Below are positions 45,027 to 55,980 of a stretch of 64,000 nt of DNA, one piece after another. The stretch is from assembly GCA_015680685.1 (NCBI GenBank), contig MNCI01036200.1:154563-218562 (forward strand). Reading direction: 5' to 3'. The notes under the pieces are model-generated. The model was given only the letters and a program-made list of their open reading frames with translations. It made no database searches and was not told the DNA's origin. This stretch comes from Gnetum montanum. Taxonomy: Eukaryota; Streptophyta; Gnetopsida; Gnetales; Gnetaceae. Position numbers and translations under genes: made by a program. Position 1 is the stretch's first letter. Every line of letters begins with the position of its first letter.

Positions 45027-45945
45027 GATGAGTCATTATTGGTTGACTGCATCAACGAGGCCTCACTGATGTAGTTAACCACATCATCGACGCATCTTAT
45101 CCTGCATTGACGAGGCCCCATCGATGCAATGTATGTTCGTCACCTATAAATACATGCCTACTAGCTGCATTTATGGCAATTTAGATTTTAGTAGTAGTGA
45201 AGCTCTTGCATTTTTTCCATTTAAAAGTTAGAATTTTTTCCCCCGAGTGCCCGCAGTAGGAGTCATTGAGTGTACAAATCTTTATTTGAGCATTTTGTAC
45301 TTGAGCATGACAATGTGTGTAGCAATAAAGACAAGCTTTCTAATAAACCTTACAGCACTTCAGATAGATTAGCTATTTTATTTATGCATTTATTGTCTCC
45401 AATTATTTATTAAATGTTTTCAATTAATTATCAATTATTTTCCAGTTACTATGTTAGATAAGCAATTAAGCCAGATGGATTACACACATAAGTACACCTA
45501 CTTCAAGCGTAACACATATTTTCTTAGTAATTTCATTAGTTTTATTGCTTGGTGAACCCAATAGCATAGTGCTTGGTTGCCCAGCAATAGATGCGTGGGT
45601 TCAGGCTGTGTACGGAAAGTGGAAATGGATACTTATGATAGGATTAGTTAAATGATCAGTTAATTAGTTAATTTGGATTAGTTAATCAAATTATTTTTTA
45701 TCTGCAATTCAAGCACTCAACTATAAAGCATAAAAATGATAAAAATTGAATGCCTCAGTTACACTTAACCATACCAACAAACCTCACAAGTGTAATTGGG
45801 AAGAAAATGATTGACCTTAAGGCTAGGTTCACTTCCTAAAGGGCTAGTGCACTGGAAATGATAAAGTCCACAGAATTCAACCAAATCACATGTGAATGCT
45901 TTGTGATTCATATGGTTGGGGGTAGGGGTACCTCACCACTCATCA
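45027..45945 (+). repeat. 3' LTR of host C (919 bp)
   Basis: TGATGAGTC to CACTCATCA. U3 carries GCATCAACGAGGCCTCACTGATG and CATCGACGCATC type words (45050-45125), the same palindrome class as copy 1. The TATA is at 45143-45152 (cctataaatac). R has 'gcaataaagaca' (45325). It is followed by unrelated sequence without a PBS, so this is the outer 3' end. Confidence 0.9.
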
Positions 45946-46439
45946 GTAGACTCTAAGTATACTAACACTAAACATAGTAAAAATGGATATAAATTCTATT
46001 AACTAAGGACAGTAAAATTATAAGGCTATTCTAGCCTATGGCAATAAATATTTGGTCTTGGCTTATCATACATGTCCTGGGCTGATGTACTTGTTATTAG
46101 GATTACCAAGTAATCATGCCATTAAGCAAATTAAGTCACCACCAGGTTACCAAATAATTACACGTGACATTTGAAATTAGTTGTACTTATTCCTCCTTTA
46201 CTAATGAACATAGTGATGGTAAAAGACTTAGGAAATGTAAATGGCATAGTAAGAGTAAAAAACCTTAGAAAGTAACTATATTCTATGTGAGATGCTATAA
46301 TTATGAAGAACAATCTCAATCTTTATTATTGTTCATGAATTATATCCAGGAATAATCCACTCGAATCTTTACAACTAATCACCACATTGCCCCATATCAC
46401 ATCTATGTATGGGGCAACTAACACCTTTGCCTTTTTAAA
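45946..46439. other. Unassigned stretch after the host C LTR
   Basis: Contains LTR-like fragments in reverse ('ccaagtaatc' and 'gttaccaaataattacac', 46100-46160; 'caatctttatta', 46316), so it is probably an old, badly decayed minus LTR of the same broad family. No gene. Confidence 0.4.
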
Positions 46440-47760
46440 AAATTATTATCCAAGAATAGCTTGAAAGAAATAAAATCCAAGACTGAGAATTCTAGCTTTT
46501 CACTTTAGTGGCCAACTTTCACGTCCACATCTCTCACAAATTCCATGTATCTAATTAAATAAAACTTAGCTAACTTATAGGATGTTAAAGTTGATTGTAC
46601 TTGTAAATTGAGGGTATGAGCTATTTCCAATAAAATAAAGTTGTGAATAGTGCTTATATCAACTAAGGTGTCTATCATCTTTGATGAGAATTGTACTAGA
46701 GCTATCTATATCAAATGCAAGCTAGGTTCTTACTTTGATTATTCTCCTTGGACATTCTACTGAATTTCTACTAAGATCTGGGAGATTTTCTTAATCACTC
46801 TAAGAGGCTCGATCTCTTACCCACTTTCATATACCTCTGTTACTTGCAATTGAGCTTGTAATTGCTACTCACTAGCATTTAATTGACAATTGTCATTTAC
46901 ACCCCTTGTAGCTAATCGTTGATTGAGGTTTTATAGATAGTTTCAAGAAACATCACTTCTAGAGTAGATGAAATACCATATGCTAGAACATCAGGGAGGA
47001 TTATTTATGAATTCTCTAAAGCATGGGTACTTGTCTTTGAACTTATCATAATTTTTGAGAGTCCATTGCTTCCCACTATCTTGTAAAGAAGCCTAAGAAC
47101 TAGGGGTAAAAGTAGAACATGGATAATAAAAGCCATCCCAAAATTCCTTCTAGATTTGCCTAATCCACCACTTGACATTTTTTTCATTTTGAGATGCATC
47201 AAATTCATTCTTATCCTACTTTTGGGTCTTCTAGTCCACCACTAAATTGACCATTGACTCAAGTGCTTCCATGTATTTTGAGGTCTTGTGAATTTTGATC
47301 TCCTACTAGGCCCATGATTTTAGGTCATTAAATAAGATACAAAATTAGTCCGATCATCTATCATTGGAAATTGCAAGACCACTTCTTGGTATTTCCAAAG
47401 ACAATCCTCTAGCTTTCCTATCTACTAGAGTTCTTTCAACTTTGTCTAGGCTTTATTAATGAAAGTACCTGAGTGGAAATTTTCAACTAAAGTAGTTTTG
47501 AGATCATGAAATGTCTCCACCAATCTCTAAGTAGTCCATGACTTTATCTCTTGAATAATGTTAAGCCATCAAATCTAAGAAACTTCTCGTAGGAATTGGG
47601 AGGAAATGTTGATCTTCTTTTCCTTTAGGTATGTATTCATCTTGAGGAAGCTCACAATCTTAAAGATGAAGACATTTAGAAGCTTTTCATCATGATCGCC
47701 TTTATACATCTTAGACTCTTTGGTTCAAAATTTATGGATTAATCATCTAGTTTATAGTGC
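46440..47760 (-). pseudogene. Old Ty3/gypsy gag-protease remnant of another lineage
   Basis: On the minus strand, 'KLEDCLWKYQEVVLQFPMI' (about 47380-47430) and 'EIKIHKTSKYMEALESM' (about 47240-47300) fit a Retrotrans_gag domain. Further on, 'IDTLVDISTIHNFILLEI' (46620-46680) corresponds to the protease active site (L-V-D-S-G-A-T-H-N-F-I in the family), with the catalytic loop mutated. The order gag then protease and the THNFI pattern suggest a chromovirus-type element. Heavily broken, no LTR seen. Confidence 0.6.
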
Positions 47761-47769
47761 ATTAGCTTT

Positions 47770-49235
47770 TAATTCCCCAGCCCAGTTTGTGTTGCAAGTC
47801 AATTAGATTATGAGGAATTTCCTTTGGTTTGGTGGAGAGGAGCATTGTTGATTTCATTTGATTACTTGACCTAAGGCAACTATCCTAGGTTATGTAGGTG
47901 GTTGTGGGCTTTAGTACTTTGGGAGACAGTTTTGCATTCTAGCTACTAAGATGGCTTGAGAGGTTTGATCCTAGGCAAATAAGCCTTGGGTCAATTATCT
48001 TTAGATATGCTATCATAATCTATGGACTTGTCAAGCTAGAGCCTTAGAGATTTGAAAAACCATTAGAAGAGGATGGAATTTCTTTTAGTTGCTTAGGCAC
48101 TTGAAATATGTTGAAGTAGACATTTTGGTAATAGATCTTTTGGTAGGGCAAGCTCATCACAAAATGATTAGGAAATTTTATTTTATTTTTTTTGAAGTAG
48201 TCATCCTATTACATTGATGTCCAAGGATGCATATAAAGGATTGGTTTAGTAGGAGGTAGTAGAAAACTCCCTCAATCTTTCATGATGATAATAGACACGG
48301 CCAGTTCACTAGAATTCTTGACATCCTTAAAGGACATATCCCCTCTAATTTAACCCATGAAGATACATTGAATTTTTCTTTGACAAACCATAAATAGTGG
48401 ATCTCATATCTTTATAGATAATCCTTAGCCAAAGTGATGGGATGTGACCTTATTCGGAGGTTTCATTGTCAACCAAAGGTGAGGTTTTTTATTTGGCTAT
48501 TGGCTCATCATGTAGTACTTAGGAAAAACTTTAATGATAGGGGTCTCCCATGGCCTCTCGGTGTATCCTTTGCTATAAGGAGATTGAAAGTGCAACACAC
48601 CTTTTCAAGGAATGTTTGTTTATAAATATTGTGGGTCGATTCGTGCACATGTGAACTAGGATCTTGTAGGATTAGTGGTGGGCAATGATTACAAAAGTGT
48701 CCATCATTCATAGATAGTTGAATGAGATTTAATTATGGAGGGAGATCACTTGGGGGATTTGGCTTGAGTGAAATGTTTGCACTTTTCATGCAAAGTGCCT
48801 AAACTCTTCCTATTAGTGTGCTTCAAAAATATTCACCACTTTTCAATTATGGAAAAACATCCATGAATACATAATGACAATATTCAACACTTGTGACTCC
48901 TTGTGAGATAAGTTGACTTGGCGTCTATAAATTACATGTTCTTCTACTTTTTGGGATATGCATACCCTCTATTTTAAATGACCTTTATAATGTTGTGCAT
49001 GTCTATTTTTTGCTTTTTGGTCTTGATGCCCTATAGGAATGCCTAGGGCTTTTTGGTTAGTTGGAAATAGGGTTGAGATTCACTCTTGGTTGGCTTTATG
49101 GTCTAGGTGTTTATCTATTTTGTTAAAGAATCTTCTTCCCTCCATAATAATACTATTGTTGCAATTGCTAATTTAGGGTTCACTCCTCTTGTATATAAAT
49201 GACTAGACTTTCATTCAAAAAGTTTTTTTTTAAAT
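47770..49235 (+). mobile_element. LINE (non-LTR retrotransposon) 3' fragment
   Basis: Frames read as the end of a plant LINE ORF2: 'MRNFLWFGGEEH' (47813-47850), a decayed stretch, then 'QPKVRFFIWLLAHHVVLRKN' within 48434-48625, the zf-RVT segment seen after RT in plant LINEs. The rest (48630-49235) is the decayed ORF end and 3' tail, finishing 'tagactttcattc' and a poly-T-like run near 49225. The RT domain is missing, the usual 5' truncation. Confidence 0.7.
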
Positions 49236-50497
49236 TAAATCCATTGATAAAACCTTAGAGATCTATGAAACTTCAATTATTGAACTTACAACTATGTTCG
49301 CTATTACTTGCATAACCTACTTTATCTATGGCCTTGTGTATACGCTCAAGGACAATGGAATGATGGTAGAGTAAGTGGATGCCTTCAATTAACCAATACA
49401 AAGCAGAGCATCTCTTTCATGCCTATCACACAACACTCAAAATTATTTTGTAGAACAAATGTCCCTTGTGTTTGGAGATTCCCTTTGGGTCTATAGAGAC
49501 CTAATGGAACTTAAATTTCAACTTCAATTTTAATTTTGTATTATGTTAATGTCATCAATCCATTGAGGTCATTTTGTCCAAGCTATTGCTTTACACACTA
49601 TGTTAACGACCTAATTCTTTGAAAGGAAAGGAAACACCAAAGATTTAACCATCATACAATGTACACCATAAATAAAACATACAAGCATGGAACAAAAGTT
49701 GTAGACAAAAAACATATTCGAAGATGATTTCTTTAGTTGTGTGACTTGAATCTTAATCAATGGGTTGCAGTAGAATCAAGCGCATGATGGAGAACTATAA
49801 ATCGATCCACAACATTTCATGGGTCATTTCATGTAACCCATCCATGTACATTGCATGACCATCTTGACCATGCTTATGTGTGTCCCTGGGTCCCACCCCT
49901 ACCTACCAACAAGTGAAAGCAAGGGTGGGACCAAAAATATTTCATGTGTAAACCAACTTACATAGAACAATGGTATGCAATTGCAATAACAAGAGGAAGG
50001 TTAAGTGCAATTCCTTAATTTTACAAATTTTATATGCAATTCCTTAATTTTACAAATTTTATATCTATTATTGCACTTGTAAAATTTATATCTATTATTG
50101 CACTTATTGTAAAATTTATATCTATTATTGCACTTGTTATGAGTATGTATGTATGCCAAGCATATGCTCATGTGGCATGCATCCCTTACATAATGTGAAT
50201 CGGTTTATGGTTTGCCCATCAAACAGTTTACAAATTAGAAAACGTATGTGAACGCAACGCGGAGGCACGAGCGTAGTAACATGGCTGCCTGACAAAAGCC
50301 AGCCAGCAGCTCTTGTGAACGGAACCCAAAAAAGAAACAGAAAACAGCGCACCGAAAACGACACCAAACATCACACTATTATCATACCATATACTGATGA
50401 ACCCGTGACTGACGGCGACGACGACAGCAACAAATTTCAAAAACGAAAACCCAAAACAAAACAAAACAAAAACTCGGACTCGGGCTCGGGCTCAGGC
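49236..50497. other. Intergenic DNA downstream of the PMEI gene
   Basis: No credible gene. A compound tandem repeat lies at 50006-50137: two copies of a ~30-bp unit (gcaattccttaattttacaa...) followed by three of a related unit (ctattattgcactt...). Immediately after the PMEI stop, 50472-50497 is a CTCGGG/CTCAGG simple repeat. No clear AATAAA was identified. Confidence 0.6.
50006..50137. repeat. Short AT-rich tandem repeat
   Basis: Units of about 30 bp built round 'ttttacaaattttatat' and its near-reverse 'gtaaaatttatatctattat', five copies in all of two related forms. Confidence 0.8.
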
Positions 50498-51067
50498 TCA
50501 GGCAGCAACGTTGGTGAGAAGAGCCAGAGCGTGGCGGAGCGGCGTCTCAGAGGCCTGAACCCGAGACGGCATTTCCGAACCGGCCTTCTGAGCCGCGGGG
50601 TCGGGGTCGGGGTCACCGCCTCCGGGGGGGTCCTCATCCGCCAACGAATCAAGGCACGTTTCTTCATCCGTCAGAGCTGCGCTGAGCCACGTTTGAACGT
50701 CGTCCTTAAATTTCATCTTCTGCTGCTGCTGCTGCGGAGAAACATAAGCAGACGACGCGGACACGTTCCGCAGCAACGACAGCGAATCCGAGAGCATATC
50801 CTGCGCCTCCGAAAACATTTCCAGGCAGTCCTGCCACGCCGGGGACGAAGACAACGACGCGGACACGTTGTTTGCCCACGCCATGACTCCCTGCAATTGT
50901 TCCATGCTCTCCTCCACCGCCTTCACCACCTCTTCCAATGGTGTTGCTGCTGCTGCATCTGATTCTGACTCTGATTCTGCCTCTGCAACTGCAACTTCTG
51001 CTGCTGCTGCACAGACCGTGAACAAAAGCACAACTAGCGCAGCAGCAAGCCTCTGCTGCGTTATCAT
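50498..51067 (-). CDS. PMEI-like (pectin methylesterase/invertase inhibitor) secreted protein, 189 aa
   Basis: The family consists of small apoplastic four-helix proteins that inhibit pectin methylesterase or invertase, or form pro-domains of PMEs. ATG at 51067 gives a cleavable signal peptide (about 1-23: hydrophobic ALVVLLFTVCAAAA). An acidic Ser-Glu/Ala spacer (30-41) precedes the helical domain (about 42-145). The typical second Cys pair is present: 'WQDCLEMFSEAQDML' (C81) and 'DDVQTWLSAALTDEETCLD' (C138). The first pair of the family is absent. N-glycosylation sequons at N67 and N101; poly-Gln 112-116; a Gly/Asp/Pro-rich loop 147-158. No intron. Inhibitor or PME remnant cannot be told from sequence; no PME catalytic domain follows. 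Codon use is GC-rich, unlike the surroundings. Confidence 0.82.
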   Translation of the reverse strand: MITQQRLAAALVVLLFTVCAAAAEVAVAEAESESESDAAAATPLEEVVKAVEESMEQLQGVMAWANNVSASLSSSPAWQDCLEMFSEAQDMLSDSLSLLRNVSASSAYVSPQQQQQKMKFKDDVQTWLSAALTDEETCLDSLADEDPPGGGDPDPDPAAQKAGSEMPSRVQASETPLRHALALLTNVAA

Positions 51068-51172
51068 AATGTTCCTTCCTGCTTAATTGCTTGCTTCCTT
51101 CCTTGTCGTTATGCTGCAACTGATCAGTCTGCAAATGGTGCGAATTCGCCTGTGTTGCTGGTGGAGGATGGG

Positions 51173-51185
51173 TCATATATATAGC
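51173..51185 (-). promoter_or_regulatory. TATA box of the PMEI gene
   Basis: The minus strand reads GCTATATATATGA about 105-118 bp upstream of the ATG, which would leave a 5' leader of about 75-80 nt. No other TATA lies closer. Confidence 0.65.
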
Positions 51186-51189
51186 GAGT

Positions 51190-53999
51190 GCAGAGTGCGC
51201 ATATTGCATTGGCTGTTCTCCCAACCGGGCCCATTGTTTCTGGAATCTACGGCCATTGCATGCTCCTGTTGTTGGCCTGCGCACCCACATGAAAAAGAGG
51301 AACGAGCTTGCCTTTAGTTACCGTTTTGTCGGCACACCACTCCACTCCACTGCTGCTACCGAAATCCACGCAATAGCAGAGTTGCAAGTTCTTAACTCAG
51401 TAACAACAAAATCTGATATATCATATTTGTACTGTATGGTCCTTGTATGGAGCAGACGCAGCTCCTGTATTATATGGGTATTGTTAAGAGTCACGGGCGC
51501 CATAATGGGTGACTCTGATTTCATTTCATATCAGGTGCTTCGGCCCACGCCCGCGTACAATGACTTGCACATGGATGGATAGATGCATAGTGGGTACTTC
51601 GCATTTTCCGCTTTCCCATCCCACAACTACCACCTGTTTTTAATGATGATACTGGTTGCAGTTTTTGAGTGGGATTCTCTATTTCTAAAAGGTTAGGGTG
51701 TCTATCCAGGAGAATTAGAGAAGAACATGCCTGTGTCGATTCAGGATAAAACTTACAGTTAGAAAACGCAAATTTTATAGGAATCTAACAGATAGATTGT
51801 CCCTGTCTAACAAAATATGAATCCCTGAATCCCTGACTGACAGCATGGGGAGGCACCTCTTACATTCCCAGCGAACATCATCAAGAGGGCCCAACGGTTG
51901 CATGCCGAGGCCACCAGCCAAGGCTAGTCTAAAGAGGTTAATATTACATCTTTGGGTTTCATCTAATAAAATGGAGCCCACCGGAATAGCCACAATCCAA
52001 TTTACTTTTACTTTGGCTATTTATATCAAGATGCTCTCCATTTTGTCATGTTACGGTTGTCATGTTACGGTTTTTCGATTATAGCATTGCTAATATTTAA
52101 AGCAGTATGTTATTTGTCACATGCATTGTTTTTAGTATCGCATGGCATGGCTTTTAATTTTGAGTGGCATTCATATAAACATTTACAAAGATAGTTACTG
52201 TTAGCTGAAAACCATGTACAATTGAAATTAATTATGAAAGATCATGGTTTTGTGAAAGAAATAAAGATAAATTGTGTAGCAGTTTACAAGTGTAGGGCTT
52301 CTCAAATCAAATGGTCATGGTTAACCATACCTACTAACCAAAAACCATAGCATATGACCCAGCCCTCCTTAAGGCAATGGCAAATATCTCTAATAATTTA
52401 AATGCTTTCATTTTAGCTTTAGCCTTGTCACAGTTTGGATTGCTTGAATTATACCATTTTGGATTTTTTAAATTATACATTTTTCTCTAAATGCGTTATC
52501 CTAACACAAATTTTGGATTACTTAAATTGTACCATTGATGTGCCAAGTAGATCCTTAGGGTTATTAATCATCATTGTGTAAGGTCATAATTTGATATTAC
52601 CTAGTTTAAGTAATTAAAAGAAGGACTACTAATCCTCCAAATTTAACTATTGAATTAAATTGATTTTAAATTTTAATGATATGACTATGGTTTAGTTGTT
52701 TATGAGCTTGTTGGTAAAGAACCTATTACTATGAAGTTGCATGTTCAATTCTAAGGTATGCATACAACTAACTCATTCAAAGTTAGAAAGACTTTTACAA
52801 AAGACTCCATCATGACTTCAATCAATCTAGGCGTATGCATAATCATAGTTTCCATTTTAAGTTCAATTAATATATCACTTCTAAATATTATGAATATAAG
52901 ATAGAATACAAAAACAGATCATTGAAGCTCTATTTTTTTTTATTTTTTTGCTTTTTGTTTTTTTTTCCCTAGAGAGAAATATATACCTCCAAGTTACGTG
53001 CCTAGCACACTAATGTGGCAAAACTTATATATAGCATATTACATCTTATGCTTTTTTTTCCAATCAACAGCACATACATCTTAGATATCTTTGAAATGCA
53101 AAACAAAAGGTTGGATTGATTGATAGCTGTACATTAATAGCAAGGCTCATTCTATGGTTTGGTACATAGTGGAAAATGTGTTGTTAATTTTTTTAAAGTT
53201 TAAAACACCTTCATTTTACAATGGTTGCCATGTTGACAAATCATTTTTGGCATGCTAAAATAACAAATGCCAATGTATGTAATATGTTAAAAGAATATGT
53301 AATCATTCACAACCAATTTAACCATAATTAATTATGGATTATAACTCCATAATTTGGCCCTTTGCCCAAAGCATGACATTATGACCGCTATACAATTGGA
53401 TGCTTGGGTGGTCTTAGCATCATCTCATCTTCACCAAATCAAAGGATGTGTGAGGCATAATTTAAGTCGTGATCTCTGCCTCTTATGAAAACTTGATCTA
53501 TGCTTGTTGTAAATCTCAAAGTAAGAAGACTTGGATTTCTAAGGCTTGCTAGGAGCTAGAGCCATTGCTAGGATTTTCATATGCTGTCTCTAGGATAATC
53601 TCTTGTATTCTTGATGTATTTCTTCTAATTCTATATTGAATTTCTATTTTTGCTGCTTATTATTGCTTTATTATCCTACTTAATCGAGGTATAAATTAAC
53701 ATATAAGACAATAATATGCTACTAAGGGTAGATCCATTATACATAATATTGATAAATCCCAAATGCAATTAACTTATAAAAGGATCATCACCAAGAGTTA
53801 CAATGCTTATCCAACCAAGAGGGTTGGTGGATAAGTAAAAGCCTAACCTCTTCAAGTGGTTGTGTGTAGGCTTAAATCCAGGTCTTTGACTTGAGAAACA
53901 ATCACCTTACCATCACTTCAAATGCAATTATATCATAAGCTTATCCAAATTCCCTTTAATATTAAGTTGCAAAATGCTTTGGATTCTACAAAGGTTGCT
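51190..53999. other. Intergenic DNA upstream of the PMEI gene
   Basis: 51190-51600 is moderately GC-rich and probably includes the upstream regulatory region. From about 52000 the sequence is AT-rich without recognisable genes. Two short tRNA-like box pairs are listed separately. The plus frame 51256-51582 (108 codons) has no recognisable similarity. Confidence 0.5.
52694..52760 (+). repeat. Possible tRNA-derived SINE head
   Basis: 'gagcttgttggtaaagaacc' resembles an A box context and 'gcatgttcaattctaag' a degenerate B box about 35 bp later. A similar pair may occur at 53817-53885 ('ggttggtggataag' ... 'ggcttaaatcc'). No cloverleaf can be drawn and no clear tail is seen. Confidence 0.3.
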
Positions 54000-54960
54000 A
54001 AGTAAGCCTAGATGTTCATCAAGCTAAGAGCTCTCTCATTAAAAGTCAACTTTCATGGCTAAAAATCCAAAATCAAAACTACTGAAAAATTTAAATATCT
54101 TAAAGAAAATAATCATTTACCTTCCATTGGGAAAATTCATGATGGACATACTTTTCTCCATGAGCCAAAGGAAATTACCAAAATTATTAATCTTCATTTT
54201 TAAAGAATCTTTTCCTTAAAAGGCTTTGATGAGAATGCCTTCCAAGTAGCTACTTCTCATATTTCTTACTTTGTAAAACTTGAACATAATTAATTACTTG
54301 ATGGATATATTTCTCTATATGAGTTAAAGGTTGTTTTTTTTAGCATGGTTAGTGGCAAAGCTCTTGGTTTTAATGGTTATCATCTTGAATGTTTTAAATT
54401 TCATTAGGACTTGATTGTTATTGATCTTTATTCTACCATTATGGAAGGCTTTTGCAAGGATAGTTTATGAAGCTATTTTAATAAAGAGTTATCAAACTTA
54501 TTCTTTAAGAAAGAGACTTAACTTATATTGGCAATTGGCAACTTATTACTCTACTCAACAATATTTATAAAATTTTAAACAAGTGTCTTACTAAGCATCT
54601 ATAAGTTATTCTTCCAAATATTGTTTATTAAGAACAAACATGATTTGTTTAAAATAGATATATTCTTGATAATGTTATTGCTCTTTGGGAAGGTATGCAG
54701 TTAGCAGAAGACTCCAATCAAAATATTGTTTTTATTAAACTTGACTATGCCAAAGCTTATAATGAAATTGAATAGGGATTTATCCTTGCTTACTTCATAA
54801 ACTTAGTTTTAGTATTAAATTTATGAATATGATTCATTTTCCTTTTACTAATACTAATACTTATGTTGCTACAAAAACAAGTATAATGAGCTAGATATGT
54901 GTTCTAATTCCTTAGTTATTTATGCTTTTTGTTGATTTTTTGTATTATGCCCTTCATCAT
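54000..54960 (+). mobile_element. LINE reverse-transcriptase fragment
   Basis: Read across frameshifts: 'SGKALGFNGYHLECFKF' (54350-54400, the G-x-x-P/L-G-x-D/N-G block), 'DLYSTIMEGF', 'LLNNIYKILNKCLTKHL' (54555-54605), 'YILDNVIALWEGMQLAED' (54665-54715), 'IVFIKLDYAKAYNEIEW' (54725-54775). These are blocks 0-3 of plant LINE ORF2 RT. The catalytic A/F-x-D-D block is not reached: the sequence is interrupted at 54961 by an Athila-like LTR. In-frame stops show it is dead. Confidence 0.85.
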
Positions 54961-55980
54961 TGATGAGTAGTGAGGTACCCCTATGCTCAACCATATGAAT
55001 ACAAGCGTTTCATGCACGATCCAGTCGAATTCCAAGGATGAAGTGCCTATGCGCCTTTGTGGAACAAGGGTAGGTTGGTTGATCGTTGTCTTCCCAAGCT
55101 TACTTGTATGTCACGATTGTATGGTTAAGTAAGCTTGAGGCATATGATTTTTATAGCTTTTACGTTTTTATGTCCTGCTGCTAATAAGGGAGGAGAGAGA
55201 GATAACTAAGTGACTAATTTAACTTAACTACTGATTAACCAGGCTTTAACTAATCCTAACACTAGTATCTGTTCTCACTTGTCGTACACATCCTGAACCA
55301 GTGCAACACTACTAGTATTACCAAATGCTAATTGTTACTGGGTTACCAAGTGTTACACGCATGCTCAAATTGATCGTACTGAGTGTAATTTAATGATTTG
55401 CTTAATTGATCAAAATGAATTGTTGTGCTAATAATAGAAATGTAAAGTGCATAAAATAAAATAAAATAAAATAAATGCATAAGAAAATAAAATAAAAAAA
55501 ATGTGCAAGAAAACAAATCTCAAGTGCTACAAGGATGAATGAAAGAGCTCGTCTTTATTGTCATACATAAGGTGTGCTCAGGTACACAATGCTCGAATAA
55601 AGATCCATCCACACTTCGACCTCCTGCTGCAATTACTTGGAAAATAGTCTAACCTTTGAAAAAACTACAAGAGTTTCCTACTTGACTGCTACCAGAATTT
55701 TTTTCCAATTATGCACCTGGGCACTGTATTTATAGACTTGGAAGCAACTACTCTAATAATTAGAGTAACTGCTCTAATAATTAGAATAACTACTCCAATA
55801 ATAACCACTCTAATTATTAAAGTAACCACTCTAATAATCACTGCTCTAATAATTAAAGTAATAGCTCCAATAATAACCACTTTAATTATTAGAGTAATCG
55901 CTCCAATAATAACCACTCTAATAATTAGAGTAACAGCTCCAATAATAACTTCTTCAATAATTAGAGTAACCACTTCATCA
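54961..55980 (-). repeat. 3' LTR of element F (1020 bp)
   Basis: On the plus strand TGATGAGTAGTGAGG to CACTTCATCA, then the reversed PPT at 55981. U3 (55738-55975) is a dense array of CTCTAATAATTAGAG palindromes and CTCCAATAATAACC words. The reversed TATA is near 55729 (gtatttatagac). An (AAAAT)n run lies at 55453-55490. Same subfamily as the LTR at 42661. It inserted into a LINE. Confidence 0.9.

Noticed and set aside
42661-45945. A separate non-autonomous element: LTR, coiled-coil ORF, LTR
   Set aside because: There is no PBS after the first LTR and the ORF starts in mid-protein. The missing N-terminal part is at 33885-35334, so the LTR at 42661 belongs to element B nested in host C.
50315-50962. 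A 215-codon plus-strand frame, rich in Arg, overlapping the PMEI gene
   Set aside because: It is the antisense shadow of a GC-rich gene: Arg/His-rich with no domain, while the minus frame has a signal peptide and the PMEI cysteine pattern.
50706-51290. A 194-codon minus frame overlapping the PMEI gene
   Set aside because: Runs through the TATA box and leader in another frame, is low-complexity Gly/Val/Arg, and resembles nothing.
53817-53900. A tRNA gene suggested by A- and B-box-like words
   Set aside because: No acceptor stem or anticodon arm can be drawn; at most a decayed SINE.
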